DNA of 64,000 bases from Anaerolineae bacterium. Lineage in GTDB: Bacteria; Chloroflexota; Anaerolineae; Aggregatilineales; UBA2796. The position numbers were made by a program, and so were the translations under genes. Position 1 is the first letter of the stretch. Each line of letters starts with the position of its first letter. Where the stretch lies: assembly GCA_019637555.1 (NCBI GenBank), contig JAHBVK010000003.1, positions 158,236-222,235 of the forward strand, read 5' to 3'. The notes beneath the pieces were generated by a model, which searched no databases, was not told where the DNA came from, and saw nothing but the letters and a program-made list of their open reading frames with translations. Shown one piece after another: positions 33,877 to 42,794 of the stretch.

Positions 33877-35949
33877 CTATTGCGCGGGCTGGATCGTGAA
33901 CACAGCGAAGTTCATGGCGCGGCGTTCCGCACCGTCGTACAGTTCGATCCACAGGTGGATCTTGCCCGGACTATCGGGAACAGTGAGCGATAGCGGCGCG
34001 AGGTTGGTCACCGTGAAGGGAGTCACGGTCTGTGCCTCCATGCTGCCTTCAGCGATCACGATGTCATCACGCATCATCCGCCACTTGACCACACCCTTAT
34101 CAAAGGTGGGCATACCATACAGACTGACGAATACGGGCAGCGTGAGCGTTTTGCCAATCACCAGATTTGGCTCGATTTTGAACATATCGAAGGCGATGAA
34201 GTCGTCGCTGTTGATGATGCTCAGATCGTAGTCAACGAATTTGGGGCGACGCTCGTAAGTAGTGAAGCCCGCTAGCTCGTGCTCGATGTCGTACAGTTCG
34301 GTGTACGTATAACCGACCACGTTGGCGTGGCGGCGGATTTCATCGGTCTGCCACTTGAACTGTGAAACGCGCCCTGCTCCCCAACCCACACCGTACTCGC
34401 TCATCAGCAGCGGCTCGCCGTTATATTTGTGCCGTCCAGCGAAAAAAGGATGCCCTAGCACTTCCAGCGCCATCGGGTCGTTTGCCAGCAAAGTCATCAC
34501 GCCGCGCCATTCGCTGCGATCATCGGTGTACTTATGGCTGTCAGCAATATCGGTTTTGACGTGCCGCCAACCACTGTTATCGACTACCAAGCGCGTGGGG
34601 TCCCATGCTTTGATCTGGTCGTAGCTGGTCACCATCCACTCCTGAAACGCCGTATCGCTGCGGAATTCCAAGCCCCACGATTCGTTGTAAGGACTCCAGA
34701 TCACAATCGAGGGATGGTTGTAGTCACGGTCAATCATGCCCTTGAGATCGCGCATCAGGTTATTGCGGGCAGGTTCGTTGAAGGTGGTAGGGCTGGGCGT
34801 GTCGCACCACATCAGCAAACCCAACTGGTCTGCCCAATAGTAGAAGCGCGGGTCTTCGATCTTGATGTGCTTACGCAGCATATTCAAGCCGATGGACAGT
34901 GCGTACTGCACATCCCACTTAATGGCTGCGTCGGTTGACGGTGTGTAGATGCCATCGTGCCAGTAACCCTGATCCAGCGCTGACATCACATAAATCGGGC
35001 GACCATTCAGGTGAATCTGGTTGCCGACTCGCTCAATCGAGCGCATCCCGAAATAAGTGTGCAGCACATCGCCGGAGTCGCTAACCATCAGCGTGACGTT
35101 GTACAGATTCGGCTGGCGGATGTCCCACAAGACCGGTGAGGGGATGGCAATTCGCGTTGTACCTGCCTTGATGGTCTGCGTGATTGCTTTGCCGTCGGGC
35201 GCGGTGATGCTCAGTTCGATTGCGCCTGTGGTGTTGGCAGCGATCTCAAAGATCGCCGCTTGATTCGCTACGTCAGGCGTGATCCTGACGCTCTGCACAT
35301 AGATCGCCGGACGAGACTCCAGCCAGACGGTTTGCCAGATGCCGCTGGTGGTGGTGAAGGAGACATCATCCCACGGATTAGGCGGTAAACTCTTTTGCTT
35401 GCCGTGCGGGATCTCACTCAGATCGGCAGGATCATCGACGCGTACGACAAGGATGTTCTCACCCGCTGTCAGCAGATCGCTGATGTCGAACTCGAACGGG
35501 GTGTAGCCGCCTTCGTGCGTCTCGCCTGCCTGTTTACCGTTGATCCATACGGTAGCGCGGTAATCCACTGCACCGAAGTGCAGTACGGTGCGCTGCTGCC
35601 AATCGGTGGGGATGCTGAAGCTACGACGATACCATGCCACACCGCGATGATCGACATTGGCGACGCCAGAAAGTTCGCTCTGCCAAGGGTAAGGGACGAC
35701 GATCTCACCCGCGATAGCTGCCGACTCGGAGGCGAACCAAGTCTGATCGACACCCACATTTTCGGGATCGATCTGAAACGACCATGTACCGTTCAGATTC
35801 AGCCATGCATCTCGCTGAAAATCTGGACGCGGGTACTCCGGACGTGGAATATCGGCTGCCTGCGATGGCTTGCCCTGCGTAGTCATTGATACCGTCATGA
35901 TCACCACCATCAGAAGTGAATGAAACAAAATGCGCGTTGTTTTGGACAT
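33877..35949 (-). CDS. Secreted glycoside hydrolase family 2 protein
   Basis: 690 residues. A signal peptide (about 1-31, MVVIMTVSMTT core) is followed by a sugar-binding jelly roll (WLNLNGTWSFQID, WINGKQAGETHEGGYTPFEFD), an Ig-like domain and a TIM barrel. The acid/base Glu is in WSPYNESWG and the nucleophile probably in LLMSEYGVG. Residues after about 590 form an extra beta domain. Family members include beta-galactosidases, glucuronidases and mannosidases; the substrate is undetermined. It is encoded 26 bp after the second permease, so it is part of the LacI-linked transport operon and probably trims polysaccharide outside the cell membrane. Confidence 0.9.
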   Translation of the reverse strand: MSKTTRILFHSLLMVVIMTVSMTTQGKPSQAADIPRPEYPRPDFQRDAWLNLNGTWSFQIDPENVGVDQTWFASESAAIAGEIVVPYPWQSELSGVANVDHRGVAWYRRSFSIPTDWQQRTVLHFGAVDYRATVWINGKQAGETHEGGYTPFEFDISDLLTAGENILVVRVDDPADLSEIPHGKQKSLPPNPWDDVSFTTTSGIWQTVWLESRPAIYVQSVRITPDVANQAAIFEIAANTTGAIELSITAPDGKAITQTIKAGTTRIAIPSPVLWDIRQPNLYNVTLMVSDSGDVLHTYFGMRSIERVGNQIHLNGRPIYVMSALDQGYWHDGIYTPSTDAAIKWDVQYALSIGLNMLRKHIKIEDPRFYYWADQLGLLMWCDTPSPTTFNEPARNNLMRDLKGMIDRDYNHPSIVIWSPYNESWGLEFRSDTAFQEWMVTSYDQIKAWDPTRLVVDNSGWRHVKTDIADSHKYTDDRSEWRGVMTLLANDPMALEVLGHPFFAGRHKYNGEPLLMSEYGVGWGAGRVSQFKWQTDEIRRHANVVGYTYTELYDIEHELAGFTTYERRPKFVDYDLSIINSDDFIAFDMFKIEPNLVIGKTLTLPVFVSLYGMPTFDKGVVKWRMMRDDIVIAEGSMEAQTVTPFTVTNLAPLSLTVPDSPGKIHLWIELYDGAERRAMNFAVFTIQPAQ

Positions 35950-35974
35950 GAGTCATCAATCTCAGTCATTTAGC

Positions 35975-36955
35975 TCAGTCGTTATAGAACACCCAGCGGC
36001 GTGCCACCAGAAACTGTATGATCGTCAGCGCGAACATGACGATGCCGAGCAGCCACGCAATCGCCGAGGCATAACCCATCTGGTAATACTGGAAACCGTT
36101 CAGCCACAAGTAGTAAACCACCGTCAGCGTCGCCCATTTCGGTCCGCCGCCGATGCTGCTCGGACCCGACCCTCGCGTCATCAAGTGGATTTGCGCGAAC
36201 ACTTGAAAGGTCCCGATGATGCTAGTTACGAAGACGAAAAAGATCGTCGGGGTGATGAAGGGCCAAGTGATGTGACGGAAGCGCTGCCAAACGCCCGCAC
36301 CGTCAATCGTGGCGGCTTCCATCAATTCCTTCGGGACGGCTTGCAGTGCGGCTAAGAACAGCAGCATGTTGAAACCTAAGCCGCCCCAGACTCCGACGAT
36401 GATCAGGGCAGGTTTCGCCCAATCAGCACTCGCCAACCACAGTGGACCGTCGATGCCGATGTACTTCAACAGCACATTGAGCAGACCGAAGTCAGGGTTG
36501 AAGATCCAGCGCCACAGCACCGAAATCGCCACCACCGAGGAGACGACGGGCAGAAAGTAGATCGTGCGGAAGATAGAGATGCCTTTGATCTTCTGGTTCA
36601 TTGCCAGTGCCAGCAGCAGCGATAGCGCCATGCCAATCGGAATACCCGCCATCAGATAAACCGTGTTGGCGAAGGCGATCCCGACCAGCCGATCTTTGGT
36701 CAGCGCCTTGATGTAATTGGCGAAGCCGACGAATTTCTGCGTGCCGATCAGGTCCCAATCGGTAAAGCTGATCGTGATCGAGTGCAGCATCGGGTAAAGC
36801 TGGAAGATCAGGAATCCGATCACCAGCGGCGCGATGAACAGATAGCCGACGATTGCCTCTTGGGTTCGCAAGTTACCGAAACTCAACCACGAACGCTTGA
36901 CGGCTGCTGTGGCGACGGGAGATGGTGCGCCTTGCTTTAGTACGTTATTTGCCAT
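35975..36955 (-). CDS. Sugar ABC transporter permease, MalF/UgpA type
   Basis: 326 residues. A cytoplasmic N-terminus of about 35 residues is followed by six membrane segments with GYLFIAPLVIGFLIFQLYP at the first. The cytoplasmic EAA loop reads EAATIDGAGVWQRFRHITWPF, which contacts the ATPase. It forms a heterodimer with the MalG-type permease encoded upstream (4-bp gap). No ATPase gene is in the operon, so a shared MsmK-like ATPase is expected elsewhere in the genome. Confidence 0.92.
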   Translation of the reverse strand: MANNVLKQGAPSPVATAAVKRSWLSFGNLRTQEAIVGYLFIAPLVIGFLIFQLYPMLHSITISFTDWDLIGTQKFVGFANYIKALTKDRLVGIAFANTVYLMAGIPIGMALSLLLALAMNQKIKGISIFRTIYFLPVVSSVVAISVLWRWIFNPDFGLLNVLLKYIGIDGPLWLASADWAKPALIIVGVWGGLGFNMLLFLAALQAVPKELMEAATIDGAGVWQRFRHITWPFITPTIFFVFVTSIIGTFQVFAQIHLMTRGSGPSSIGGGPKWATLTVVYYLWLNGFQYYQMGYASAIAWLLGIVMFALTIIQFLVARRWVFYND

Positions 36956-36959
36956 GGCA

Positions 36960-37796
36960 TTACCCTTTCAGCCCCGTCATCGCAATACCTTCGACGAAAT
37001 AGCGCTGGAGGAAGAAGAACAGAATCACGATGGGCAGAATCGAGAGCACCGAAGCCGCCATCAACATGCCGTACTGCGTCAGATATTGGCTCTGGAACGA
37101 GGAGATCAGCACAGGCACGGTCTGCATATTCGGGTCTTGCAAGTAGATCAACGGTCCCATGTAGTCGTTCCAGCGCCACATAAACGCCAGCACCGCCAGC
37201 GTAGCGAACACCGGGCGCGACAGCGGTACCGCGATCCGCCAGAAGACCGTGAAAAGCGATGCACCATCGATCTTGGCGGCGTCGATCAGATCGTTGGGCA
37301 GACCGCGAAAGAATTGGCGGAAGAAGAAAGTTTCGTAGACCGCGCCGAACAAACTGGGGATGATCAACGGATTGTAAGTGCCTACCCAGCGCAAGTCTTT
37401 GTACAGGATGAACTGCGGCACGAGCAAGATCGCGCCCGGAATCATCAGCGTGACCAGCAGCACGACAAAGATTTTGTCGCGTCCGGGAAAGCGCAGCTTG
37501 GCAAAGGAGAAGCCTGCCAGCGAGGAGGCGATCAACACGCCAATCGTCCCCGTAATCGAGATGAAGGCGCTGTTTAAGAACCCCCGTGCCAGTGGAATTT
37601 GCGTCCAAATGTCAGCGTAATTCTGCGTATTAATCGGATTTGGTATCCACTGCGGCGGGAACTGCAAAATGTACTGAGTCTGCTTGAGCGAGGTGGAAAT
37701 CATCCACAGGAAGGGGAACAACATAAAGATGCTGCCCGCGCTCAAGATGACATACGATCCGCCGATGACCAATCGCTGTACGGTCTTAGGGGTCAT
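36960..37796 (-). CDS. Sugar ABC transporter permease, MalG type
   Basis: 278 residues. The opening LFPFLWMISTSLKQTQYI is typical of MalG-type permeases, six membrane segments follow, and the EAA loop reads DAAKIDGASLFTVFWRIAVPLSRP. ATG 37796 is the natural start; the frame is open upstream, but that extension overlaps a hairpin and has no family similarity. Its gene precedes the MalF-type gene, the reverse of the usual order in such operons. Confidence 0.92.
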   Translation of the reverse strand: MTPKTVQRLVIGGSYVILSAGSIFMLFPFLWMISTSLKQTQYILQFPPQWIPNPINTQNYADIWTQIPLARGFLNSAFISITGTIGVLIASSLAGFSFAKLRFPGRDKIFVVLLVTLMIPGAILLVPQFILYKDLRWVGTYNPLIIPSLFGAVYETFFFRQFFRGLPNDLIDAAKIDGASLFTVFWRIAVPLSRPVFATLAVLAFMWRWNDYMGPLIYLQDPNMQTVPVLISSFQSQYLTQYGMLMAASVLSILPIVILFFFLQRYFVEGIAMTGLKG

Positions 37797-37931
37797 AAAG
37801 CACCTATTGAGTAAGTAATTTAGGTAAGCTACTGGTTGCTGAATGCTCACTCTCACTGGCAATCCGACCTCTGCCGCAGCTGCATCAATCGCAGCGCTCA
37901 GCGACAGAAGCGACAAGCTGCCCATAAGTGC

Positions 37932-37952
37932 GAGGGCGCACTCTACGCCCTC
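37932..37952 (-). other. Hairpin between binding-protein and permease genes
   Basis: A 7-bp stem GAGGGCG/CGCCCTC with a 7-nt loop, in the 183-bp gap after the binding-protein gene. As at 31215, its position suggests differential expression of the binding protein. Confidence 0.5.
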
Positions 37953-37979
37953 ACACTTACAAGGAGAGTCAGGCTATCT

Positions 37980-39311
37980 CTATTTCGCCTGTGGCAATGG
38001 GTTGCCATACGGTATGGCGCGAATCTGGTCAGTTTCGTTCAAGATGTCGTTCAATTGCGGTGCCCATTCAGCACCCCAATCAGCAGCCGACATGCTGCCT
38101 TCCCAAACGGGCGCGAGTTCCTGCCACATGGTGTCGATCCACTTGGTATTGGAGACATACGTTCCGGGCGTGTTGTGACCATACTTGCGGATGTTATCGA
38201 GGAACACATAGGCATTGGCGGGGGCTTTCTCCCATTGCAGGAATTCACCCTCTGCCATGCTGATCAGGTTTGGCACTTGCTGCCCAAGCTGATAGAACTG
38301 GCGCTGACCTTCCACGCTCAGGGACAGGTAACGCATCAGATCGACGGCTTGCTGTGGATTGGCGGTCTTAGCGGAGACGGCATAACCCATCGAGCCAGTC
38401 CACATCGCGGGAGTCATAGTACGCGGGCTGCTGGGGAAGACACCAATATCCCATTTGAAGGGGAGTTCCCAGAAGGCGGGCTGATCCCACGGTCCCATCA
38501 CGAAGGTAGCGATCTTGCCTGCCAGCCACATGTCGTAAGCGCCTTGCGAGGCGAGGTCCTGGGCATTGGGCATGACGTGATGAACGTTAGCAAGGTCGGC
38601 GCGCCATTGGATCGCTTCGGTGAACAGCGGATCATCGACGGTGACGGCGGTGCGATCAGCATTCATGAAGTCCGCGCCGTTTGTCCAGACGACAGCTTCC
38701 GGTGGGATGTCGCCAATGCCGAAGGAAACGGGGTTGCCGTTGGCATCGAACTCGGTCAGTTTCTTATAGTCTTCCAGCGCCTTATCCCACGTCCACGAAC
38801 CATCGGTGGCAGGATAGGCAACGCCATGCTTGTCGAATAGATCTTTGTTGTAGACCATCACGAATGGACCGAGGTCTTTGGGCAGACCGTAGAGCGTGCC
38901 CTGACCGACTACTGTGCCATCATAGCTGTAGCGGGCGATAGCGGCGGGCCACACATCCTTCAATTCATCGGCGGGAACTAAGTCTTGAATAGGCAGCAGC
39001 AGCCCGCGCGATACCCATCCGCCAAACCAACCATCCGCCATGTAAAAGACATCTGGTAGATCGTCGGCAGCGGCGAGGGTTTGCAGTTTCTGTAGGAATT
39101 CACCGGGTGGTACGTTGATGTATTCGACAGTGACGTTGGGGTTGGCTTTCTGATAGGAGTCAAAAACCGTCTGGAATATCTGTTGTTCGGAAGGCTGACC
39201 CCAGCCCATAAACTTAATCGTGATTTTATCTTGCGCCTTGCTGCCCTGCACGCCAAGCGCGAAGGTGAGCGCAAGTAGAACGCAAAGTAACACAGTGGTT
39301 GTGCGTTTCAT
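37980..39311 (-). CDS. Extracellular solute-binding protein, family 1 (sugar)
   Basis: 443 residues. A signal peptide (MKRTTTVLLCVLLALTFALG) is followed by a SBP_bac_1 fold with KFMGWGQPSEQQ, LPDVFYMADGW, FVMVYNKDLFDKHG and a late WKL-type ligand loop. There is no lipobox Cys at the cleavage site, so anchoring is unclear in a bacterium that may lack an outer membrane. It should bind an oligosaccharide for the two permeases downstream. The 308-bp gap to the LacI gene holds a hairpin and presumably its own promoter, which I could not define. Confidence 0.9.
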   Translation of the reverse strand: MKRTTTVLLCVLLALTFALGVQGSKAQDKITIKFMGWGQPSEQQIFQTVFDSYQKANPNVTVEYINVPPGEFLQKLQTLAAADDLPDVFYMADGWFGGWVSRGLLLPIQDLVPADELKDVWPAAIARYSYDGTVVGQGTLYGLPKDLGPFVMVYNKDLFDKHGVAYPATDGSWTWDKALEDYKKLTEFDANGNPVSFGIGDIPPEAVVWTNGADFMNADRTAVTVDDPLFTEAIQWRADLANVHHVMPNAQDLASQGAYDMWLAGKIATFVMGPWDQPAFWELPFKWDIGVFPSSPRTMTPAMWTGSMGYAVSAKTANPQQAVDLMRYLSLSVEGQRQFYQLGQQVPNLISMAEGEFLQWEKAPANAYVFLDNIRKYGHNTPGTYVSNTKWIDTMWQELAPVWEGSMSAADWGAEWAPQLNDILNETDQIRAIPYGNPLPQAK

Positions 39312-39553
39312 GGTGTCCTCGTTTTGAGCAAATGAAAAACTATTCGGAACCTAACGAGAAACGTAATCCTCCCCTGAACGGTCACCTCCTTGGAGTAATC
39401 GGGGAGTACGCGCAACCCGCTACCTCAGCAGAGGCAGACGTGCTACAATGGATCAACCACTATAACTTTGGGTGCGCAAACTCCTCCGGGCGAACACAAC
39501 TTGTGCTTAAGGCTGGGTAGCGCGGAGCCGCATTTCCCAATCTATGGTGCTGG

Positions 39554-39581
39554 GTTTATCACTGTGTCCGCAGTGATAAAC
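39554..39581. other. 11-bp perfect hairpin after the lacI-like gene
   Basis: GTTTATCACTG/CAGTGATAAAC with a 6-nt loop, 39 bp after the LacI stop codon and in the 308-bp gap before the binding-protein gene. It lacks a T tract, so it is a candidate terminator or operator. The rest of the gap shows nothing I can identify. Confidence 0.5.
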
Positions 39582-39619
39582 TCCCTTCAAACAAGCCCGA
39601 GACTGGCAATCACGCGATG

Positions 39620-40663
39620 TTACGCTGAGTCTCGCCTGATCAAGGTGCAAGGTACTTCAAACATCCGCTGCGTTCCTGTATATTTCCCCTCAATACGCTC
39701 TAACAACGCTTGTGCCAACTGCCGCGCCATCTCTACCGGATGCTGTGCCATGGTCGTCAGATGAGGACGGATCAGGGTCGCTTCGGGGATGTTATCGAAG
39801 CCTATGACTGCCACATCAGTTGGTACACGACGCCCCATATCTTGCGCCGCCGCAATCGCGCCGATGGCAATGCGGTCATTGCAGCAAAAAACGGCAGTAG
39901 GCGGCGTGGGCAGCGAGAGAAAATTCTGCATTGACTGATAGCCTGTTTCCGCCGTGAAATCTCCGAACACCATGTACTCCGGATTCAGGGCTATTCCTGC
40001 TTCTGTTAAAGCAGCCTCATAGCCATGCAGCCGTCGCGGTCCGGGCGGGAAGCTGTCCGGCACGCCGATGAAGCCAATGTGCTGATGCCCTTGATCCGCG
40101 ATCAACCAGTGAACGCCCTGATACGTCGCCAGTTGGTCATCCGCGTACACCAGATCGACCTCCGGATGGGTGATGTGCTTGCCGAGGGCGACGATGGAGG
40201 TACCGGTGCGTTTGATCACTTGATCGATTTCTTCGGTGCTGAGGTGGAACGGCACCATGATCACGCCATCGACAGCGCGGCGCATCACGGCGGCGCAAAA
40301 ACGCTTTTCGTCTTCGTAATGATGATCCGTATTAGCGATCATCACATCGTAGTCTTTGACGCGCACAATGTCTTGAATAGTGCGGACGATGGAGTGGTAG
40401 AACGGGTTGGAGATGTCCGCGATCATGATGGCAATGAGGTGGGTGCGTTGAGTACGCAAAGTGCGCGCCGCCAGATTGGGATAGTAGCCCAATTCTTCAA
40501 CGGCTTGCATGACCCGCTGCTGGGTGTCGCTGCTGATTGAGATCGAGGTGGGCGTGCCGTTCAGGACGCGGGAGACAGTTCCCTGCGAGACGCCCGCCTT
40601 CAGCGCTACGTCACGCATCGTCACCACACCGTTGGGCTTAACGCCTTTTTTATGTGCTTTCAT
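39620..40663 (-). CDS. LacI-family transcriptional regulator
   Basis: 347 residues. The N-terminal HTH is TMRDVALKAGVSQGTVSRVLNG (about 15-36, given here as the family reads it), followed by the hinge helix NLAARTLRTQ and a two-lobe sugar-binding domain with AIMIADISNPFYHSIV and FCCNDRIAIGAIAAAQDMG. It is divergent from the GH32 gene. Its own promoter (TTGACA-17-TTTAAT) is followed at once by a near-perfect LacI-type operator, indicating autoregulation. Likely targets are the GH32 gene and the adjacent transport operon. The effector is probably a sugar derived from fructan, sucrose or plant polysaccharide. Confidence 0.92.
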   Translation of the reverse strand: MKAHKKGVKPNGVVTMRDVALKAGVSQGTVSRVLNGTPTSISISSDTQQRVMQAVEELGYYPNLAARTLRTQRTHLIAIMIADISNPFYHSIVRTIQDIVRVKDYDVMIANTDHHYEDEKRFCAAVMRRAVDGVIMVPFHLSTEEIDQVIKRTGTSIVALGKHITHPEVDLVYADDQLATYQGVHWLIADQGHQHIGFIGVPDSFPPGPRRLHGYEAALTEAGIALNPEYMVFGDFTAETGYQSMQNFLSLPTPPTAVFCCNDRIAIGAIAAAQDMGRRVPTDVAVIGFDNIPEATLIRPHLTTMAQHPVEMARQLAQALLERIEGKYTGTQRMFEVPCTLIRRDSA

Positions 40664-40730
40664 GAACTGGGTGTCTCAAATAAGTTACTAGACCAAGAAA
40701 GCAAGCTGATCTATAATCGCAAACACTAGA

Positions 40731-40782
40731 TGCAATCGTTTGCAGTCAATCGTATTAAAACATAATTGTGTGGCTCTGTCAA
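40731..40782 (-). promoter_or_regulatory. lacI-like gene promoter with operator O1
   Basis: On the minus strand, TTGACA (40782-40777), a 17-bp spacer and TTTAAT (40759-40754). Operator O1 is TGCAATCGTTTGCA (40731-40744), matching in 6 of 7 base pairs about its centre and lying immediately after the predicted start. Confidence 0.65.
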
Positions 40783-40806
40783 CAAAATGCTTGGAAGAAG
40801 ACGAAC

Positions 40807-40827
40807 GCAACGATTGGAACGATTGCA
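40807..40827 (+). promoter_or_regulatory. Operator O2 upstream of the GH32 gene
   Basis: AACGATTG occurs twice (40809-40816 and 40818-40825). The second copy, AACGATTGCA, is the complement of the left part of O1. It lies 48-68 bp upstream of the GH32 start, fitting joint control of both divergent genes by the LacI-type protein. Confidence 0.5.
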
Positions 40828-40874
40828 TTGAACGTCGTGAGCCTTAAAGCTAATTTTTTCAAGGAATAATGATC

Positions 40875-42278
40875 ATGCTGACCGAGACTCCCGCCCTCCT
40901 TCGTCAACGACTAGCGCTCGATCCACAGCGCCCGCGTTATCACTTTCTACCGCCTTCCAACTGGATGAACGATCCCAACGGTTTCATTCAATGGCAAGGA
41001 CAGTGGCATCTGTTCTATCAGCACAATCCCTACAGTCCGCTGTGGGGTAAGATGCATTGGGGACACGCGGTAAGCAGCGATCTGATCCACTGGTCGGATC
41101 TGCCGCTGGCGCTAACGCCAACCATTGGCAGCGCGGATGAAGCGGGCTGTTACTCTGGCTGCACCGTAGATAACAACGGGATTCCCACCATTATGTATAC
41201 GGGAACACGCGGCGCTCACAATGAAATTCAGACTCAATGCCTTGCCAGCAGCCACGATGGTCTGTTGACGTGGCAGAAATACGCGCATAATCCCGTTCTC
41301 AGCGATGTTCCAGCGGAAGCCGGGCAGACGCAGGATTTCCGCGATCCGTTCGTCTGGTGCGAAGGAGATACGTGGTACATGCTGCTCGGATCTCGCATTC
41401 ATAATGTCGGCGGCGCGATCTTCCTGTACCGTTCAAAGAACCTGATCGATTGGGAATACCTGCACCCGCTGCTGATCGGAGATAGCAAGCGTAATGGCAT
41501 CGTCTGGGAATGCCCCAACTTCTTCAAATTAGCGGATGATCGCTGGGTGCTGGTCGTTTCCGCCTACACAGCCGAACACATCAACTTGGTGTACTACTTC
41601 GTCGGCAGCTATGCCGAGCAGCGCTTCACCGTGATCACCGAAGGCATACTGGATTACGGTCAGCTTTATGCGCCACTGACGGCAGTAGATGATCAAGATC
41701 GTCGTGTGCTGATCGGCTGGTTGCGGGAAGCACGCTCCAACGAGTCGATGGAGGAGGCGGGTTGGTCGGGTGTCCAGTCGATCCCGCGAGTGCTCAGCCT
41801 CGATCCCGAAAATCGGCTGTGCATGTCCCCGATTAACCTCGATAGTATACGAGGGCGGCACCATCACCTTGAGGCGCAGGCGGTGGATCAGCGCATCCCG
41901 CTGGAGTTGCGAGGTCTGGCTCTGGATATTGAAGCAGTCTTTGAGCAGCAGGCGTTGGGCTGCTGCGGACTTGCGCTGGCGTGTACAGAAGATGGCAGCG
42001 AATATTTGTCGATCTTCTACGATGTGCCAGCGCAGCGACTGATGGTGCGTTATGCGGATCAGGAGCGCAAAGCCACAGTCTCTTTAGCGCCGCAAGAACG
42101 ATTGCAGCTACGCATCCTGCTCGATGGTTCTGTGGCAGAAATCATCGTCAACGAGCGCATCAGCCTGAGCGCACGCTTGTACCCCTCGTCAGCAGGGAGC
42201 GACGGCGTGCAGATCATTGGTCAGGGTGCTTATCTACACTCGCTGGATATCTGGGAGATGGCTTCGATCTGGGGCTAA
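40875..42278 (+). CDS. Glycoside hydrolase family 32 protein (sucrose/fructan hydrolase)
   Basis: 467 residues. The nucleophile is D33 in WMNDPNG; the transition-state motif is in FRDPFVW, and the acid/base Glu is in WECPNFF. A five-bladed propeller is followed by a C-terminal beta sandwich from about residue 330. No signal peptide is present, so it acts inside the cell on imported sucrose, sucrose phosphate or short fructans. ATG 40875 has AAGGA 9 nt upstream; ATG 40869 is in frame but too close to it. It is transcribed divergently from LacI across shared operators. Confidence 0.92.
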   Translation: MLTETPALLRQRLALDPQRPRYHFLPPSNWMNDPNGFIQWQGQWHLFYQHNPYSPLWGKMHWGHAVSSDLIHWSDLPLALTPTIGSADEAGCYSGCTVDNNGIPTIMYTGTRGAHNEIQTQCLASSHDGLLTWQKYAHNPVLSDVPAEAGQTQDFRDPFVWCEGDTWYMLLGSRIHNVGGAIFLYRSKNLIDWEYLHPLLIGDSKRNGIVWECPNFFKLADDRWVLVVSAYTAEHINLVYYFVGSYAEQRFTVITEGILDYGQLYAPLTAVDDQDRRVLIGWLREARSNESMEEAGWSGVQSIPRVLSLDPENRLCMSPINLDSIRGRHHHLEAQAVDQRIPLELRGLALDIEAVFEQQALGCCGLALACTEDGSEYLSIFYDVPAQRLMVRYADQERKATVSLAPQERLQLRILLDGSVAEIIVNERISLSARLYPSSAGSDGVQIIGQGAYLHSLDIWEMASIWG

Positions 42279-42301
42279 GGTTCACGGGCTTTACGCAGCA
42301 A

Positions 42302-42331
42302 GAAGGCGAACGATGTTCACCGTTCGCCTTC
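42302..42331 (+). terminator. Hairpin after the GH32 gene
   Basis: A perfect 11-bp stem GAAGGCGAACG/CGTTCGCCTTC with an 8-nt loop, 23 bp after the stop codon. The T tract is missing; it lies between convergent genes and probably ends both transcripts. Confidence 0.6.
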
Positions 42332-42382
42332 GCGTCCATGTCTATATAATTGTGCTGCTGATGCTATTGATTCGGAGGCAGG

Positions 42383-42634
42383 TTATTGGTGAGCGAATTC
42401 GCTTTCGTTCTCCACCATGCCCTTCAGGACTCGTTCGAGCGCCATCGTATGGCTGCACACGCCGCGCGACTTGAAGAAATTGCAGTCGCACGCCCAGCCG
42501 TCGTCGCTGTAGCTAATACTATGCTGACCGTTCTCGCCATTGAACTCGACGGTGAAACTGGTGAAGTGGATGCGGTCACGTTCCTCGGCGTAGCGCTTTG
42601 CCTTTTCGATCTTGCCGATCATCCCGTAATCCAT
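42383..42634 (-). CDS. Small SWIM-type zinc-finger protein
   Basis: 83 residues. The zinc ligands C49, C51, C60 and H62 form the SWIM pattern CxC-x8-CxH (CDCNFFKSRGVCSH), preceded by two beta strands (FTVEF, HSISYSDDGWACDC). SWIM domains bind DNA or protein and usually occur in larger proteins; short stand-alone versions have no known function. ATG 42634 has AGGAG 9 nt upstream. The gene's leader carries a complete promoter, a short peptide frame and an intrinsic terminator, so its expression may be controlled by read-through. Confidence 0.82.
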   Translation of the reverse strand: MDYGMIGKIEKAKRYAEERDRIHFTSFTVEFNGENGQHSISYSDDGWACDCNFFKSRGVCSHTMALERVLKGMVENESEFAHQ

Positions 42635-42682
42635 AGCGGTTTCTCCTTATTGATTGAGCAGGCTAGACAGACACACGGACCG

Positions 42683-42788
42683 AAAAATAAAAAAGGCACG
42701 GTGACTACGCAGAGTTACCGTGCCTTGAAACGCCTTGTTTCAGGACTGACGACAGTAGTAAAGGTATGTGAATAATTTCTACTTTCAT
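42683..42788 (-). ncRNA. Predicted ~105-nt transcript: attenuator leader or small RNA
   Basis: The transcript runs from the promoter at 42795-42823 to a strong intrinsic terminator. The terminator stem is AAGGCACGGT/ACCGTGCCTT (42693-42702 and 42717-42726) with a 14-nt loop, followed on this strand by an almost uninterrupted T run (42694-42683). A second hairpin TGAAAC/GTTTCA (42726-42742) abuts the terminator, as pause hairpins do in attenuators. It contains a 27-codon frame whose stop lies in the terminator loop. The SWIM gene begins 49 bp further on. Confidence 0.55.
42705..42788 (-). CDS. Possible leader peptide (27 aa)
   Basis: The frame MKVEIIHIPLLLSSV onward gives 27 residues. Its ATG coincides with the predicted transcription start, so it would be leaderless, and its TAG stop lies in the terminator loop. 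Four Leu codons (TTA, CTA, CTG, CTG) occur within eight codons, as in leucine-type attenuators. However, the downstream gene is a SWIM protein and not a biosynthetic enzyme, so the sensed signal is unclear. Without conservation data it remains a candidate. Confidence 0.35.
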   Translation of the reverse strand: MKVEIIHIPLLLSSVLKQGVSRHGNSA

Positions 42789-42794
42789 GCTCCA

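Noticed and set aside
42386..42775. 129-codon plus-strand frame
   Set aside because: Antisense to the SWIM gene and through the terminator; the zinc-ligand pattern on the minus strand is decisive.
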